64,000 bases of DNA from Pochonia chlamydosporia 170. Taxonomy: Eukaryota; Ascomycota; Sordariomycetes; Hypocreales; Clavicipitaceae. This document shows, one piece after another, positions 1 through 9,472 of the stretch (position 1 is the stretch's first letter; every line of letters begins with the position of its first letter). The stretch spans positions 335,207 to 399,206 of the forward strand of contig NW_019154050.1 of assembly GCF_001653235.2 (NCBI RefSeq). Direction: 5' to 3'. Below the pieces are notes generated by a model that searched no databases, was not told the origin of the DNA, and was given only the letters and a program-made list of their open reading frames with translations. Both the position numbers and the translations under genes were made by a program.

Positions 1-16
1 CCCTCTTTCTCTGCCC

Positions 17-237
17 TGTCAAGATCAAGACGCTCATTCAAAGCAAGCGCAGTATGGTACTGCCTACGAGGCAACAACAATTGTCATACTGTGCCTGACA
101 GCAGTATTCTAAAGTATTTAGTATTCGTATAATTCCACTCTTTTTGTAGGAAATCTAGAGTCTCTCGTTGCCCGATTCACAGGGGATCTTCTGCCCGATC
201 GTCGTCCGGTTATGCAAAGCAATCGTGAAGTGTGACA
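17..237. repeat. Solo LTR, family 1, copy 1
   Basis: A 221-bp block beginning TGTCAAGATCA and ending GTGTGACA matches 61389-61656 over its whole length in the same orientation, including the identical run TCTCTCGTTGCCCGATTCAC. Ends are TG...CA, as expected of an LTR. The flanking pentamers TGCCC and CACCC differ at two transition positions, so the target duplication is only approximate here. No gag/pol-type sequence lies beside it, hence the call of solo LTR. Element class (copia or gypsy) and orientation cannot be decided. Confidence 0.6.
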
Positions 238-409
238 CACCCCTAGGATGTCAAAATTCCGGCCTTCGAACTTATTTCCTTGTTCACGCAGCAGTCTCGC
301 CAGCGAGAGCTTTTAAAAAGAACCTAGAAACAGCTTTGGACGCTGCTGGTAGTATCACAAGGGCATTTCATTCTTACAACAGTAATGCCTGGTGAAGATG
401 ACATCATTT

Positions 410-510
410 CCTGTATTTCCATACGTATGGAATAAGATCCATACTGGCTGGGTGTCCGCAATCCATACCAAAAACCTTCCATATGGAATGTGGAATATGG
501 ATAGATTGAT
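410..510. repeat. TATGGAAT-rich remnant related to the 38441-38922 MITE
   Basis: This stretch has the same vocabulary as the hAT MITE at 38441-38922: ATTTCCATACGTATGGAATA, several TCCATA/TATGGA blocks in both orientations, and ATATGGATAG near its right side. No clear terminal repeats or target duplication survive, so it is read as a decayed fragment of that family. It runs directly into a (GATT)n microsatellite at about 504-527. Confidence 0.4.
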
Positions 511-527
511 GATTGATTGATTGATTG

Positions 528-1069
528 TATTTTCCGTCCAGCGACTTTGGTCGCTCAGGTCTCCTATCGGAGCACAGGACGTGCTGAGCTAAACTATGTA
601 CAACTTCAACCACAGAGACGCTTCACCCAGCGCTTCTTGCAAGACCTCGCAGGTTGAGCCGTCAGGCTCAATCTCAGGAGGCGGCTTACCTACCCCGGCA
701 GAGGAGGTAGGTTGTCAACGAGCACACAGTACAAGTGTCTATGGCTGCTCCCTCTGAGTAGAGATCCTTCCACAATTTATCCAGCATTGTATCAGCTCCA
801 CCCAGGCCGCAACCTAACATGAACAAACATGGTCTGCTGTGACCCAGGTTAGCACTCTCGTTCGGGGCCTTCATCACGTCAGCGGGAATGTTAGGCAGTG
901 GCCGTAGCCACAATGGTCAACCCTTGGTTTTCCTGGTCAGAATTCTCTCGCGTCCTCGCCAAAGCTGCTACCGCAGTCCATCCTCCAGTAACTGAGCGAT
1001 GGAAATGGCGCAGGGGCGGCGGCAGGGAAAAACCCTTCGAAGGAATCAGAGGCTGTCGAGCAGCCTGCC
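528..1069. other. No gene seen
   Basis: Short open frames exist on both strands, but none shows recognisable domains, introns or codon structure. Nothing regulatory could be identified. Confidence 0.4.
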
Positions 1070-1930
1070 CAGTGTGTCCAATAGTGTGATATTACCATAT
1101 ATGATTAGATTTTCGAAGGTCATATCATATATGATATGGCCATTACCCTCACCATACCATATGAGGCTGATATGATATGATCACAATATATGGTAATATA
1201 CACGGCCATATTATTCACGTGATAGTCCTACGTCTGCGAATTGATCGCAGATACGCAACAGCAGCCGGGCAGCCACAGCCCAATCAAAGTCTCATCAGCT
1301 ATGGAAATTATAGTGGAATGTCTCCGCCTGCATCAAGGTCGTCGGCAAAGGCCACCCTGCTGCCTTTGCCAAGCCATGATTTGAGGCATTCCGTCGCCTC
1401 AATACTTTCAATGCCCATGCGATTCCTACGGTCTGTAGTAGTGATCTTTGTACCTGAAAACAGGCGTTCTGGCTCCGCCGACATTGCCGGAATGGACAAC
1501 ACATGTAAGCCATGATAGATAGAGCTGGGTAAGACTTCCTCTGAATGGGCTCAAGCCACCAGAATCGAGGATCCGTCACTTCTGGTACTATTGGAGCAAG
1601 AAGATACTTTGTGTACTCGTCCTGACCGAGGCTGCTCCCTTTCCTCTGCTGCGCCCACTTGTGAAAGGAGTTCTTGACCTCATTACCTGCTTCTGACGTC
1701 TGAGTAGGGACTGTAACTGCAGTGGATTTATATTCTTTGGTCCAGAAATCCAACATTTGTTTCCGACAAGGTTCCCGCCAGTCTGAAGGCCAATTGTTGT
1801 CAATATAGTCCCACTTCCACTGTGGAGATAATACTAGTGCTGCAATATAGACCGGCGATCTGTCCGTCAAGCTGTAATACTTATCCAGCTTGGCCCAGCT
1901 AGAGTTGCAACATGGAGTCAAACCCGTCTC
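1070..1930 (-). pseudogene. hAT transposase relic (C-terminal part)
   Basis: Reading the minus strand from about 1915 gives a hAT-type C-terminal region: WAKLDKYY, then YIAALVLSPQWKW (the aligned block before the dimerisation domain), then the hATC signature AMSAEPERLFSG at about 1465-1500 in another frame. One frameshift near 1500 separates the two parts. The BED finger and catalytic core are absent. The 3' end of the element is probably at 1070 (CAGTGTGTCC, compare CAGTGTTGG at 14470). It is followed by AT-rich inverted motifs at 1088-1205 built on ATATCATAT and GATATTACCATATATG, resembling hAT sub-terminal repeats. The coding relic is well supported; the exact limits are inferred. Confidence 0.75.
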
Positions 1931-2208
1931 CCATTCGTTCGGCGATTGCGAAAACATATCCACCACGAAACACTGAAGCATACAGCTCCGAGACGGAACA
2001 CCCAAGCCCAGAACCAAGTTCAGAATACCTACCATCATCATCGCCATTGAACTCCTCGGCAAACAAAGACGTGGCTACCAGGTCCCGGGTCCGCTGCGCA
2101 CCCTCTGACAAAGAAGACCAGGAACGCGATACTTCACCGGACTCATCAGCTTCTGATGCTAGCCAGGCTAGACTCGCCAGGAAGCGTGGCTTCAGTAACG
2201 TGAGCGTA

Positions 2209-4159
2209 CTCGTGCCCCGCCCCACTTTATTGGCACTCGCAGGACTCGCACCATCTAAAGATGGTGCTCACCACCAAAACGGACAGATCACCACAACGGA
2301 CACTTTTTTGTCTGCTCAACTTTAAAATCGCTTCAGCGTCCTAGGAAGGAAACCACTCTCGTATACTACCGCTGGTTTCAACCTTCCAGACATCCTCCAT
2401 TTACGTGCTACCTTTGCTGCTTCAAATATTGTCCGTTTAACGATATTAAATACCTTCTGATCCTGGGCCTCTCTACCACCTTCCTGGCCTTAGCCACCAA
2501 GTCTTCTTCCTTACGCTGCACCATGTGCCGAGCTTGAGCCACTGTCAACACTCCCCCCGATTGGAGTGGTGAGTTTTTCATAGCTCGCCGTTGTTTTTGG
2601 ATACGCTGCGCATATTGAGTCCTCCCCAGATCCCTCTTAGTCTGCAGGAGCTCGGTTGCACTGACTAGCGACCCCCTGATAAACCGACTAATATCGTGTG
2701 CAAACTCTGGATCCAGATCCCGGTCTTCTTGGAGGACGTCCTCTAGCTTGTCAGCCACCTTGTTCATCTGCCTGAGCGTCAACGGCGTTGAAAATGGTGA
2801 TGAACGCATGCTCCTGAGCTTGAAGGTGGCGAGGGTGTCTTCTTTGCCTGGCGCTCTTCAAGAATCTGAAGAACTGGCTGTGGGTTGAATGGCCAGATCC
2901 CGGTCTTCTGAATGAAGAGAGGATGGTGCTCTTCTTGAATGCCCGCACGCGAACCTCTTCAATACTGCTCAGAAACTCAACCTTGGTGATGTTGACGAGG
3001 CCGTCTCGAACCAGCAGATCGAGTGCCTTCGCGTGGTAGTGTTTCAATGGCTGGAAGACCACCACATCCACTGGCTGCAGGAGGTGCGTCAGATTTGGAG
3101 GCAAACCGAAGGGCACGATATTATGGGCGTCACAGTAGGTAATAAACTCCCTGGTATGATGTGAACCATGCCCGTCAGGGATGAGAAGTCGCTTTCTTCC
3201 CACTGTTTTCTTCCTTGTGTGCTTGTCAAAGTGTTCAAGCCATTCTAAGCCTACTTGATCATTCGTGTAGCCACTCGGGGTCGGTCTGATGGCTGTATCT
3301 GGGTTTAATTCAGGCTGTGCATACCATTGAGCCATATGGACTTGCCCAGCCACGATCAAGAAGGCGGGTATGTATTCCCCGCCAGCAGATATAGCCTCGA
3401 TCGCAGTCGCAGACTCCCTGTTTTCGGGAATACCAAAATAATGAGCTCTCTTGCGCTTTGTGACGATCATTTCATTCTTCCCAATGCCAATGCGAAATCC
3501 AGTCTCGTCCATATTCCATATATCTTCTGGCAATATCCCTTCTGTCTGATAGACGTCAGACAGCCTCTGGAAATACTCCTTAACTCGGCTCAGATCTTCT
3601 GACGCCTGGCGGTCAGCGTGTAGCTTCCTCTGTAGCCTTTTGCCATACTTATGGCGCCGCAGAAAGCGGGTAGTCCAACTGGGGCCAACGACAGGCGGAT
3701 TACCACGGTTGGCTTGCGGGGCTCGCTCTCTCAGAATATGGTTGGCCGCATCTGTAACGAATTCTGGTCGCACAGCGAGGTTGATTTGGTCGAGTCGATC
3801 GATGTAACGACACAGAGCCCTCCCTTCAGCGATCGATAATTTCGTGTTGGCCGCAGGGCGGCCCTTCTTAGGTGGTTTGCCGTCAAGCCGTCTGAGCAGT
3901 CGGTCACGTGGCACGCCGAATTCCCGAGCCACGGCGGCAATTTTTGCAGCAGGAAACTGCTCAAGATACTGAAGAGCTTCTTGAATCCTAGATTCCATGG
4001 ATTCGGCTGGCCCCTTCAAGTTTTGGTCGACATATGCGGCAGTCTTGGCTACAGGACAACAAAAGTGTCCGTTGTGGTGATCTGTCCGTTTTGGTGGTGA
4101 GAACCATCTTTAGATGGTGCGAGTCCTGCGAGTGCCAATAAAGTGGGGCGGGGCACGAG
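2209..4159 (-). mobile_element. Pogo/Fot1-like DNA transposon A1 (full length)
   Basis: A 1951-bp element with near-identical terminal inverted repeats of about 100 bp, starting CTCGTGCCCCGCCCCACTTT at both ends. It is flanked by TA on each side (2207-2208 and 4160-4161), the Tc1/mariner target duplication. The internal gene is a pogo-type transposase on the minus strand. Each TIR carries an inner palindrome, CCATCTAAAGATGG. Partial copies of the same family lie at 8743-9395 and 20910-21528. The right flank is a rhodopsin-MFS gene on the minus strand; the left flank does not continue that gene, so the locus was rearranged after or during insertion. Confidence 0.93.
2408..3998 (-). pseudogene. 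Pogo-type DDE transposase (family A), frameshifted
   Basis: Start is the ATG at 3998 (MESRIQEALQYLEQF), matched by the start of copy A3 at 21071. Order: N-terminal HTH (about residues 10-55), CENP-B-type HTH (about 70-140, ending WTTRFLRRHKYGKRL), then the DDE core with NMDETGF, IPDGHGSHHT and LLQPVDVVVF as the three acidic sites. The frame is lost near 2912, where one base appears missing before KTGIWPFNP. It shifts again near 2840, after which the C-terminal coiled region (about 2408-2809, SGGVLTVAQARHMVQ) continues. Family members are about 500-560 aa, so the reconstructed length fits. Two shifts make this copy unlikely to encode a full transposase, although the core is uninterrupted. Confidence 0.88.
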
Positions 4160-5457
4160 TAGCCACCTCCTAGGTATGCGGTCGTTAAACCAAGGGACTG
4201 GGCGGTAGTCATGTGGTTTATGGACGCAACGCCGCTATTCAGCGTGTCAAGAAGGCCGTATGAGACTCCCCAAAGGAAGAAGAGGATGGAAACAAGGGCG
4301 CAGAATTTGAAGGAATCTATGCTATTGACGCTGAGCATGCGCTTCGGCTCCCTCGCGTCGGCAAAGTCACAGGATACCCTGTTTTTAATTGCAGGTAAAG
4401 TGGCCGACGTTTGGTCTCGAAATGGTGGCATCGAGAGATCACCCGACCCTTGAGAATTGCTGTAGGTTTGGTTGCTTGCCGAATCGTACAACACATTGGG
4501 GAGAAGCTTGGAGGACCAGAGGCTTGAGGGTGGGGACACATAAGCATGCCAGTCCGACATTGACCTCTACGACGCTCCACATGAGGGAGAGGGATGCGTA
4601 CCAGCCGAAGTCGGCCTGGTCACCGAACTTCATGTTGGGTCCAGTCGACGAGTCAGATGTCGGGACTTCGATTATAGCCTTCTGCAAGTAGTAGATACGA
4701 ATGACATTGACGACTGTGATGAATATGCCAAGGGCAAAGGTAACGACGAGGATCATCTTCTGCCGCGATGGTAGGCGCAGGCGGGTGAGAATGGGGATTG
4801 GTACAGTAAGAATTGCTAGGTCAGTGATGATGTTGACTGGCGCGGCGCAAATGAGCTCGGTCAAGAGCGGTATACAAGTAGCACTCTCGTCGACGCCCAC
4901 TGTCCAGGCAGCTCTGATTGGGCTGCAAAGAAAAATGTTCATGACTGTGAGGACGATGCCGGTAAGATTAACGACAAGAAGTGTCGCCCATGAGACATGG
5001 CGGAGAAATATCTGCGTGCCTTTGGCTAGTCGTAGATAGAAGATCAAGACACTGGTCTTGGTCGCCATTAGAGCAGGGTTCTGTAGTTGAGACGTATTAG
5101 CGACAATGATGTCCGCACACGCATGTTGGCTGCAGCAATTTGGTATTGTGGAAGCATGTAAGCACTTACATATAAAACAGAGAAAGCGTATTCACAACGA
5201 CGAAGAGTGGCCCTGTCATCGTCTGAAATATCATTGTCGTGCTTCCCGAGGCCGTTAGCGACGCCAAGGTCGACTGTGAATGAAAGGAAGAAGGCGATGA
5301 GCCAAGCCACTATCATGACCTTGTCGTCCCAGCCGATTTTACGAACGATTCCATACCGGCAAATGATGCGGGCCACGACAAAGCAGGGTGTCAGCGCAAA
5401 CGTTCCAGTGGTGACGGCGAAAACAGCAGACCCACGGTCCGGGATATTCCTGTCCAT
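4160..5457 (-). pseudogene. PTH11-type rhodopsin-domain protein fused to an MFS-like segment, truncated
   Basis: Exon 1 runs 5457-5170 and exon 2 starts at 5080. The 89-bp intron (GTAAGT...CTACAG, 5081-5169) is phase 0 and joins SVLY to NPALMATKTS. The first ~290 residues are the fungal rhodopsin domain: hydrophobic segments at about residues 9-31 and 43-65 in exon 1, then YNPALMATK, CSPIRAAW and DLAILTVPIPIL in exon 2. The frame shifts by one base near 4500 (LKPLVLQA to KLLPNVLYDS). It then reads a linker and an MFS-like start, ALVSILFFLWGVSYGLLDTL followed by SLGLTTAYLGG, ending at the TA of pogo A1. FFLWG...GLLD is typical of FucP-like MFS permeases; that the two domains form one gene is my inference from frame and direction. 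The remaining MFS helices are missing, so the gene is dead. Confidence 0.72.
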
Positions 5458-5716
5458 GCTCGAGGAGGTTCATTTGACGGAGATACTGATTCGATTTCGC
5501 AATGTCCCGGGAAGAAGCTTTGGGCCGCTGAGCTGGTATTCCGAGGTGGTCGAGCAGAAACCGAAATATCCAGACGCAATTCGAGAAGAAATCAGGTATG
5601 ATATGGCAACCTCCTGCAAGGTCTCGTCGTTACACTTCGGCCCCTTGGCTGGAGCACATCATGGACGCAACAGGTGCAACTCCCGCTGCCGAGGAAGGGA
5701 ATAAAACAGCCATTGT

Positions 5717-5937
5717 TGTCGGGTAAAACTGCCTCTGTTGATAGAACAAGCAAACTTGGTGTAATTGCTTAGCTGTCATAACGTCGGTTATCATGACTAA
5801 ACTTAGCCGAAAAACAGATTCGGACGAAAGGAAGTGTTTTGATATTAAAAGGAGAGCTGCAGACTCTGTCTGCAGCTCGAACAACAACAACAATTTTGAC
5901 AAGAAGCTTAGTTAACAATGAGTCTCATAACGTGACA
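5717..5937. repeat. Solo LTR, family 2, copy A
   Basis: A 221-bp repeat beginning TGTCGGGTAAAACTGCC and ending ATAACGTGACA, with perfect 5-bp target duplication ATTGT (5712-5716 and 5938-5942). Copies B (15033-15262, opposite orientation) and C (25112-25367) align along its length. It contains a short hairpin, GAGCTGCAGACTCTGTCTGC, also present in copy B. No internal retroelement sequence is adjacent. Confidence 0.85.
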
Positions 5938-5943
5938 ATTGTA

Positions 5944-7765
5944 ACGTCGGGGACCCATCAACCGCCCAGACCCCTCAACCGCCCACCCGTGGTCCACAAT
6001 GGCATCACATTGGAACCTTAATTCCAACAGTCAGGATAGATGAAAATAGTAATATTTGGTGTTTTCTATTTGTTCAATTCCCACTCATTGCAGAGGGAAT
6101 CAAATTAGACCCGTCTGCAATAGAGGGTGCTGCAGGTTCAATTGGAAGATGCTGCCGGGTCATTTCAACGTCTCTGATATTGATGAACTTTCTATTAGGA
6201 TCATGCTTGACTTTCCGCTTCTTTCTTGGTTTCTTTTGATCAACCTGCCGCTGTAGTGACTGAATCTTCCGGTCAGCTTCTACTAGCTGCATGTTCTTAT
6301 CGTCAATTCCCTTCCGAATCTTCCGAAATAGCTGACGGGCTGTTGGACCTAAGTCTTGCTGTTTGAGAAGTTGGGGAATAAGGTCAAAAATTTAACTACC
6401 GCGCTGTGGGGTCTTTATTAGGTCATTTTGCTGCTTTGTACACATTTGTGGTGTCTCTTTGGTTATTTCCTTGAGCGGCAGAGTCGCTGATTTAAGGGAT
6501 TTTGACAGGAGAGGCCTGCTGACATTAGTCGGGTAAATTCCAGTGGCTCTCCAACCTGATAGAATGTTTCTTTTGGTGATTCCGGTAGTCCGAGCTTTAT
6601 AATAACATTCAAGAAAGGTTATCTTGTTTGTAGTAATTGAGGGTGTTAATAATTGAAGGTCCATGATTGAAGCGCGATAGCTAGCCTTAACGGAGCTAAA
6701 TACACCAACGTCAAGCGGCTGCAAAACGTGGGATGAATGCTCTGGTAGGAAAAGAAGGTATATATTATTTTTGAAGCATTCCAGCATAAAATTATCGGCA
6801 GGATGACTTCCATGGCCATCTACTATTAGCAGCCGGGCCTCTTTTGGGTTAGCTGGTGCTGTCTGTGGGATAAAGATGTCGCGCAACCAAAAGAGACCAA
6901 TTTCATCAGAAGTCCAGCCATTTGGTGATACTGTAAAGTGCCAATCTTGATATTTATCGAATTTATCGGGAAACCATTGCTGTTGAACGCTTGCTCCTTT
7001 GAATATCACAAGGGGGCTAATGACTCTGCCGTCTGCTGAGATGCACTCGATAATTGTCGTCCAAGAGCGTGACCCAGGCTGCTTCCTAATAATTATTCGA
7101 ATTTCCGCGCTCCCAATGATAAGACCATTGCTCCCTTGGCCCTCTTGGATACCAGTCTCGTCCATGTTGTATTGATTCCGCGCTGGAATTCCCTGTACTA
7201 CAGGAAACTGGACCAGGGAAAAGAAGCTCTTGATTGTATCAGCAGAAGCCCCATTAATGCGACAGGAATCCATCTTCTTGCCTTTTCTAGTTGCTATTTC
7301 AGGATGACGACGTATAAAGCCTTTAATCCAATTCTTCCCAAGAGGGCGATGGTCGCCTCCCTTGGCAAGGATATGTGAGACAAAGTGGTAGAGTTGTTGA
7401 TGTGTAACTGGCACGTTTAATGACGTTTGGGCTACTATCCAAGTAACCAAGTTGTTTTCATCCTTCTGTGATAGCCGCTGACGTGGTTCATATGCATCAA
7501 TTCGCGACTGGGAGCCAGAAAGTCGATCTCGAATAGTTGTCCTGGGTATCCCCCATTGTGCTGCAGCTTTCCGGGCAGACAGACCATTGCGCACAGCTAA
7601 TATAGCAGATTGAATATTGTCTTCCGTGTATTTTGACATGCTGATTCTAAACATTTAAACAGAATTGTAATTGCTCTAAAATTGCGCGAGAAATCGCGGT
7701 TGGAATGCAGGTCATTTGGTGTTGAAAGGATGAAAAAGGGTGGGCGGTTGAGGGGTCCCCGACGT
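5944..7765 (-). mobile_element. Pogo-like DNA transposon B (full length)
   Basis: An 1822-bp element bounded by TA (5942-5943 and 7766-7767) with TIRs starting ACGTCGGGGACCC and including CTCAACCGCCCACCC. The left TIR carries an extra CAACCGCCCAGACCC insertion-like duplication. Its TA overlaps the last T of the ATTGT target duplication of solo LTR copy A, so the two insertions abut exactly. The interior is a single minus-strand transposase frame. Confidence 0.92.
6074..7639 (-). pseudogene. Pogo-type DDE transposase (family B) with one in-frame stop
   Basis: The ATG at 7639 gives MSKYTEDNIQSAILAV; an upstream in-frame ATG at 7654 is also possible. HTH_psq-like segment at about residues 5-50 (SARKAAAQWGIPRTTIRDRL), CENP-B HTH at about 65-130, then the DDE core NMDETG, IVDGHGSHPA and VLQPLDVGVF. 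A TAA at 6392-6394 interrupts the frame, after which the same frame continues without a shift to 6074 (about 105 more codons, lysine-rich and probably coiled). A single CAA-to-TAA change would explain the stop. Total reconstructed length is about 520 aa, normal for the family. The catalytic triad lies wholly upstream of the stop, so a truncated protein could retain it. Confidence 0.9.
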
Positions 7766-8742
7766 TAAAGCATCGAGACAGAGGCTGAGGGCTTCTGGAC
7801 AGATGTTGGGCGTGGACTGGCTTACAAAGATGGCGCACTCGCACCCAAGCCAATAGATTTAGCCGAACCTTTTCAAACGTCGTTTCCTCATGTTGAGAGC
7901 AACTCCTGCCATGGCCCAGTGGGCGGCATCAGGGTCATTTCTTTCACCTCAGGTTGACAAGCTCCACCGATCCAGCCATGCCAGCCCGAAACATTGACAA
8001 GCCCCAGACCGACATCAGTGGCCCAGCTCCAGAAGGTATTGACGCCATCCAATCTCCCGCGATTCATGGACCTGGCCACAAGTGGCATGCTCAAGGCACT
8101 GGGCGAAGACAATGTCAGTCAGTGAGAATAAACCACGAAGCCCAGCCAAAGTGAAACCATGAAGACTCTCAATTGAGACCAGCGTCATCCCAAGGACTGG
8201 TTGTTTCCTGCAAAAAATCCAAGTTCAGCCGCGAAGGCATAACCTGGAGTCAATTAATGAGGACAAAATGCTACCGGCGCTGACATCACAAACAGCCACT
8301 ACCAAACTTGACCTCTCTGGGGATTCGCACGACAGGTATCCCATGTTTCGAACTTAGCCTGGTACTCCTCTTCGCGCTCGATGTTAAACCACTTGCAATA
8401 TTCGTCACCATCCATTTCACGAGCTTGTTGTCGCCACACGTTCGTAAATGTCCAAGACCAGAGTTTCACTCGCCTTTTCTTGTGATCTGGGGCAACAATC
8501 TTCAGCGCCACATCACATCTACCCCAGCTTTCCCCGCTCGCAACCAGCCGACTCGGCGAGAAAAGCGCAATCCATGCTGGAAATGCGGTTTCGAGTCGGA
8601 TTGGTGAACCGAGTAGTGAACCGAGAAGGAAGCTTTACCCTTCGAATTTATCCGACGGTCATTTGGATCGGAGCTGAGACAAGCCAGAAAAAGTTACGCT
8701 TGCCATGGAAGGTTCAGTGAGCTGATGACAACTTCTGGATTA
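7766..8742. other. No convincing gene; one weak 70-codon ORF
   Basis: A minus-strand ORF at 8299-8511 (MALKIVAPDHKKRRVKLWSW...) has a plausible amino-acid mix rich in W, E and K, but no recognised domain and no clear splice partner. Everything else in this 1-kb stretch is short open frame only. It may hold a small remnant of a host gene. Confidence 0.3.
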
Positions 8743-9395
8743 CTCGTGCCGCGCCCCACTTTATTTGGGACTCACGAGCTCGCACCATCTAAAGATGGTG
8801 CTGGACACCACAAGAGCCAGTACACCGCAATAGCCACATTTTCGACTTCTCCAACTAAAACCGCTTCAACCACCGCGTACCGTACTCAGAATCGCATATT
8901 TCTACTCGTCCCAGTCTACCAGATGCCCTCCATTTACGAGCCTCTTTTGCTGCTTCTTCAAACCAACGCCTGCGTGCGTTGTGTGCCTTCAACTCCGCCG
9001 CCTGGACCACCATTCTAGCTTTAGCGATCTGGTCTTCTTCCCTTTTCTGTACCATTTCTCGGCCTTGTGCGACTGTTAAAACCCCTCCTGATTGCAATTG
9101 TGTATTCTTCATAGCCCTGCGTTGTTGTTGAATGCGGTCAGCCAATTTAGTCCTTCCCAGATCTCTTTTTGGTCTGCACCAATTCGGTGGCTAGTGACAG
9201 GGATCCCCGAATAAAGCGGCTCAAGTCGCGAGTAAACTCGGAGTTTAGATCATCGTCTTCGTGTAGTACGGTCTCCAGCTTGTCAGCTACTTTATTTATA
9301 AGCCGGAGAGTCAATGGCGTCTCGAATGATGAGGAGTATGATGAGGAAGTAGGAGGAGGGGATGGGGTCCTTTTGCTTTGACGAGCCTCCAAGCT
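8743..9395 (-). mobile_element. Pogo-like transposon A2, 3' half only
   Basis: Begins after TA (8741-8742) with CTCGTGCCGCGCCCCACTTT, the same terminal repeat as element A1. On the minus strand it encodes the transposase C-terminus (PLTLRLINKVADKLETVL at about 9260-9320, then SGGVLTVAQGREMVQKREED), with a one-base frameshift near 9146. Similarity to A1 stops at about 9395, just 78 bp from the stop codon of the XlnR-like gene. The 5' half and the other TIR are absent. Confidence 0.85.
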
Positions 9396-9472
9396 GGGGC
9401 ATCACTCGTAGGCCGATGCCCCGGTCAGAAACCAAATCGGCTACGCCATCCGCGGTCATGTTGCCAGCAAGA

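Noticed and set aside
1912..2325. Plus-strand Ser/Pro-rich ORF starting MESNPSPIRSAIAK
   Set aside because: It runs into the terminal repeat of pogo A1 and overlaps the hAT relic on the other strand. Low-complexity composition without a domain is not enough to call a gene.
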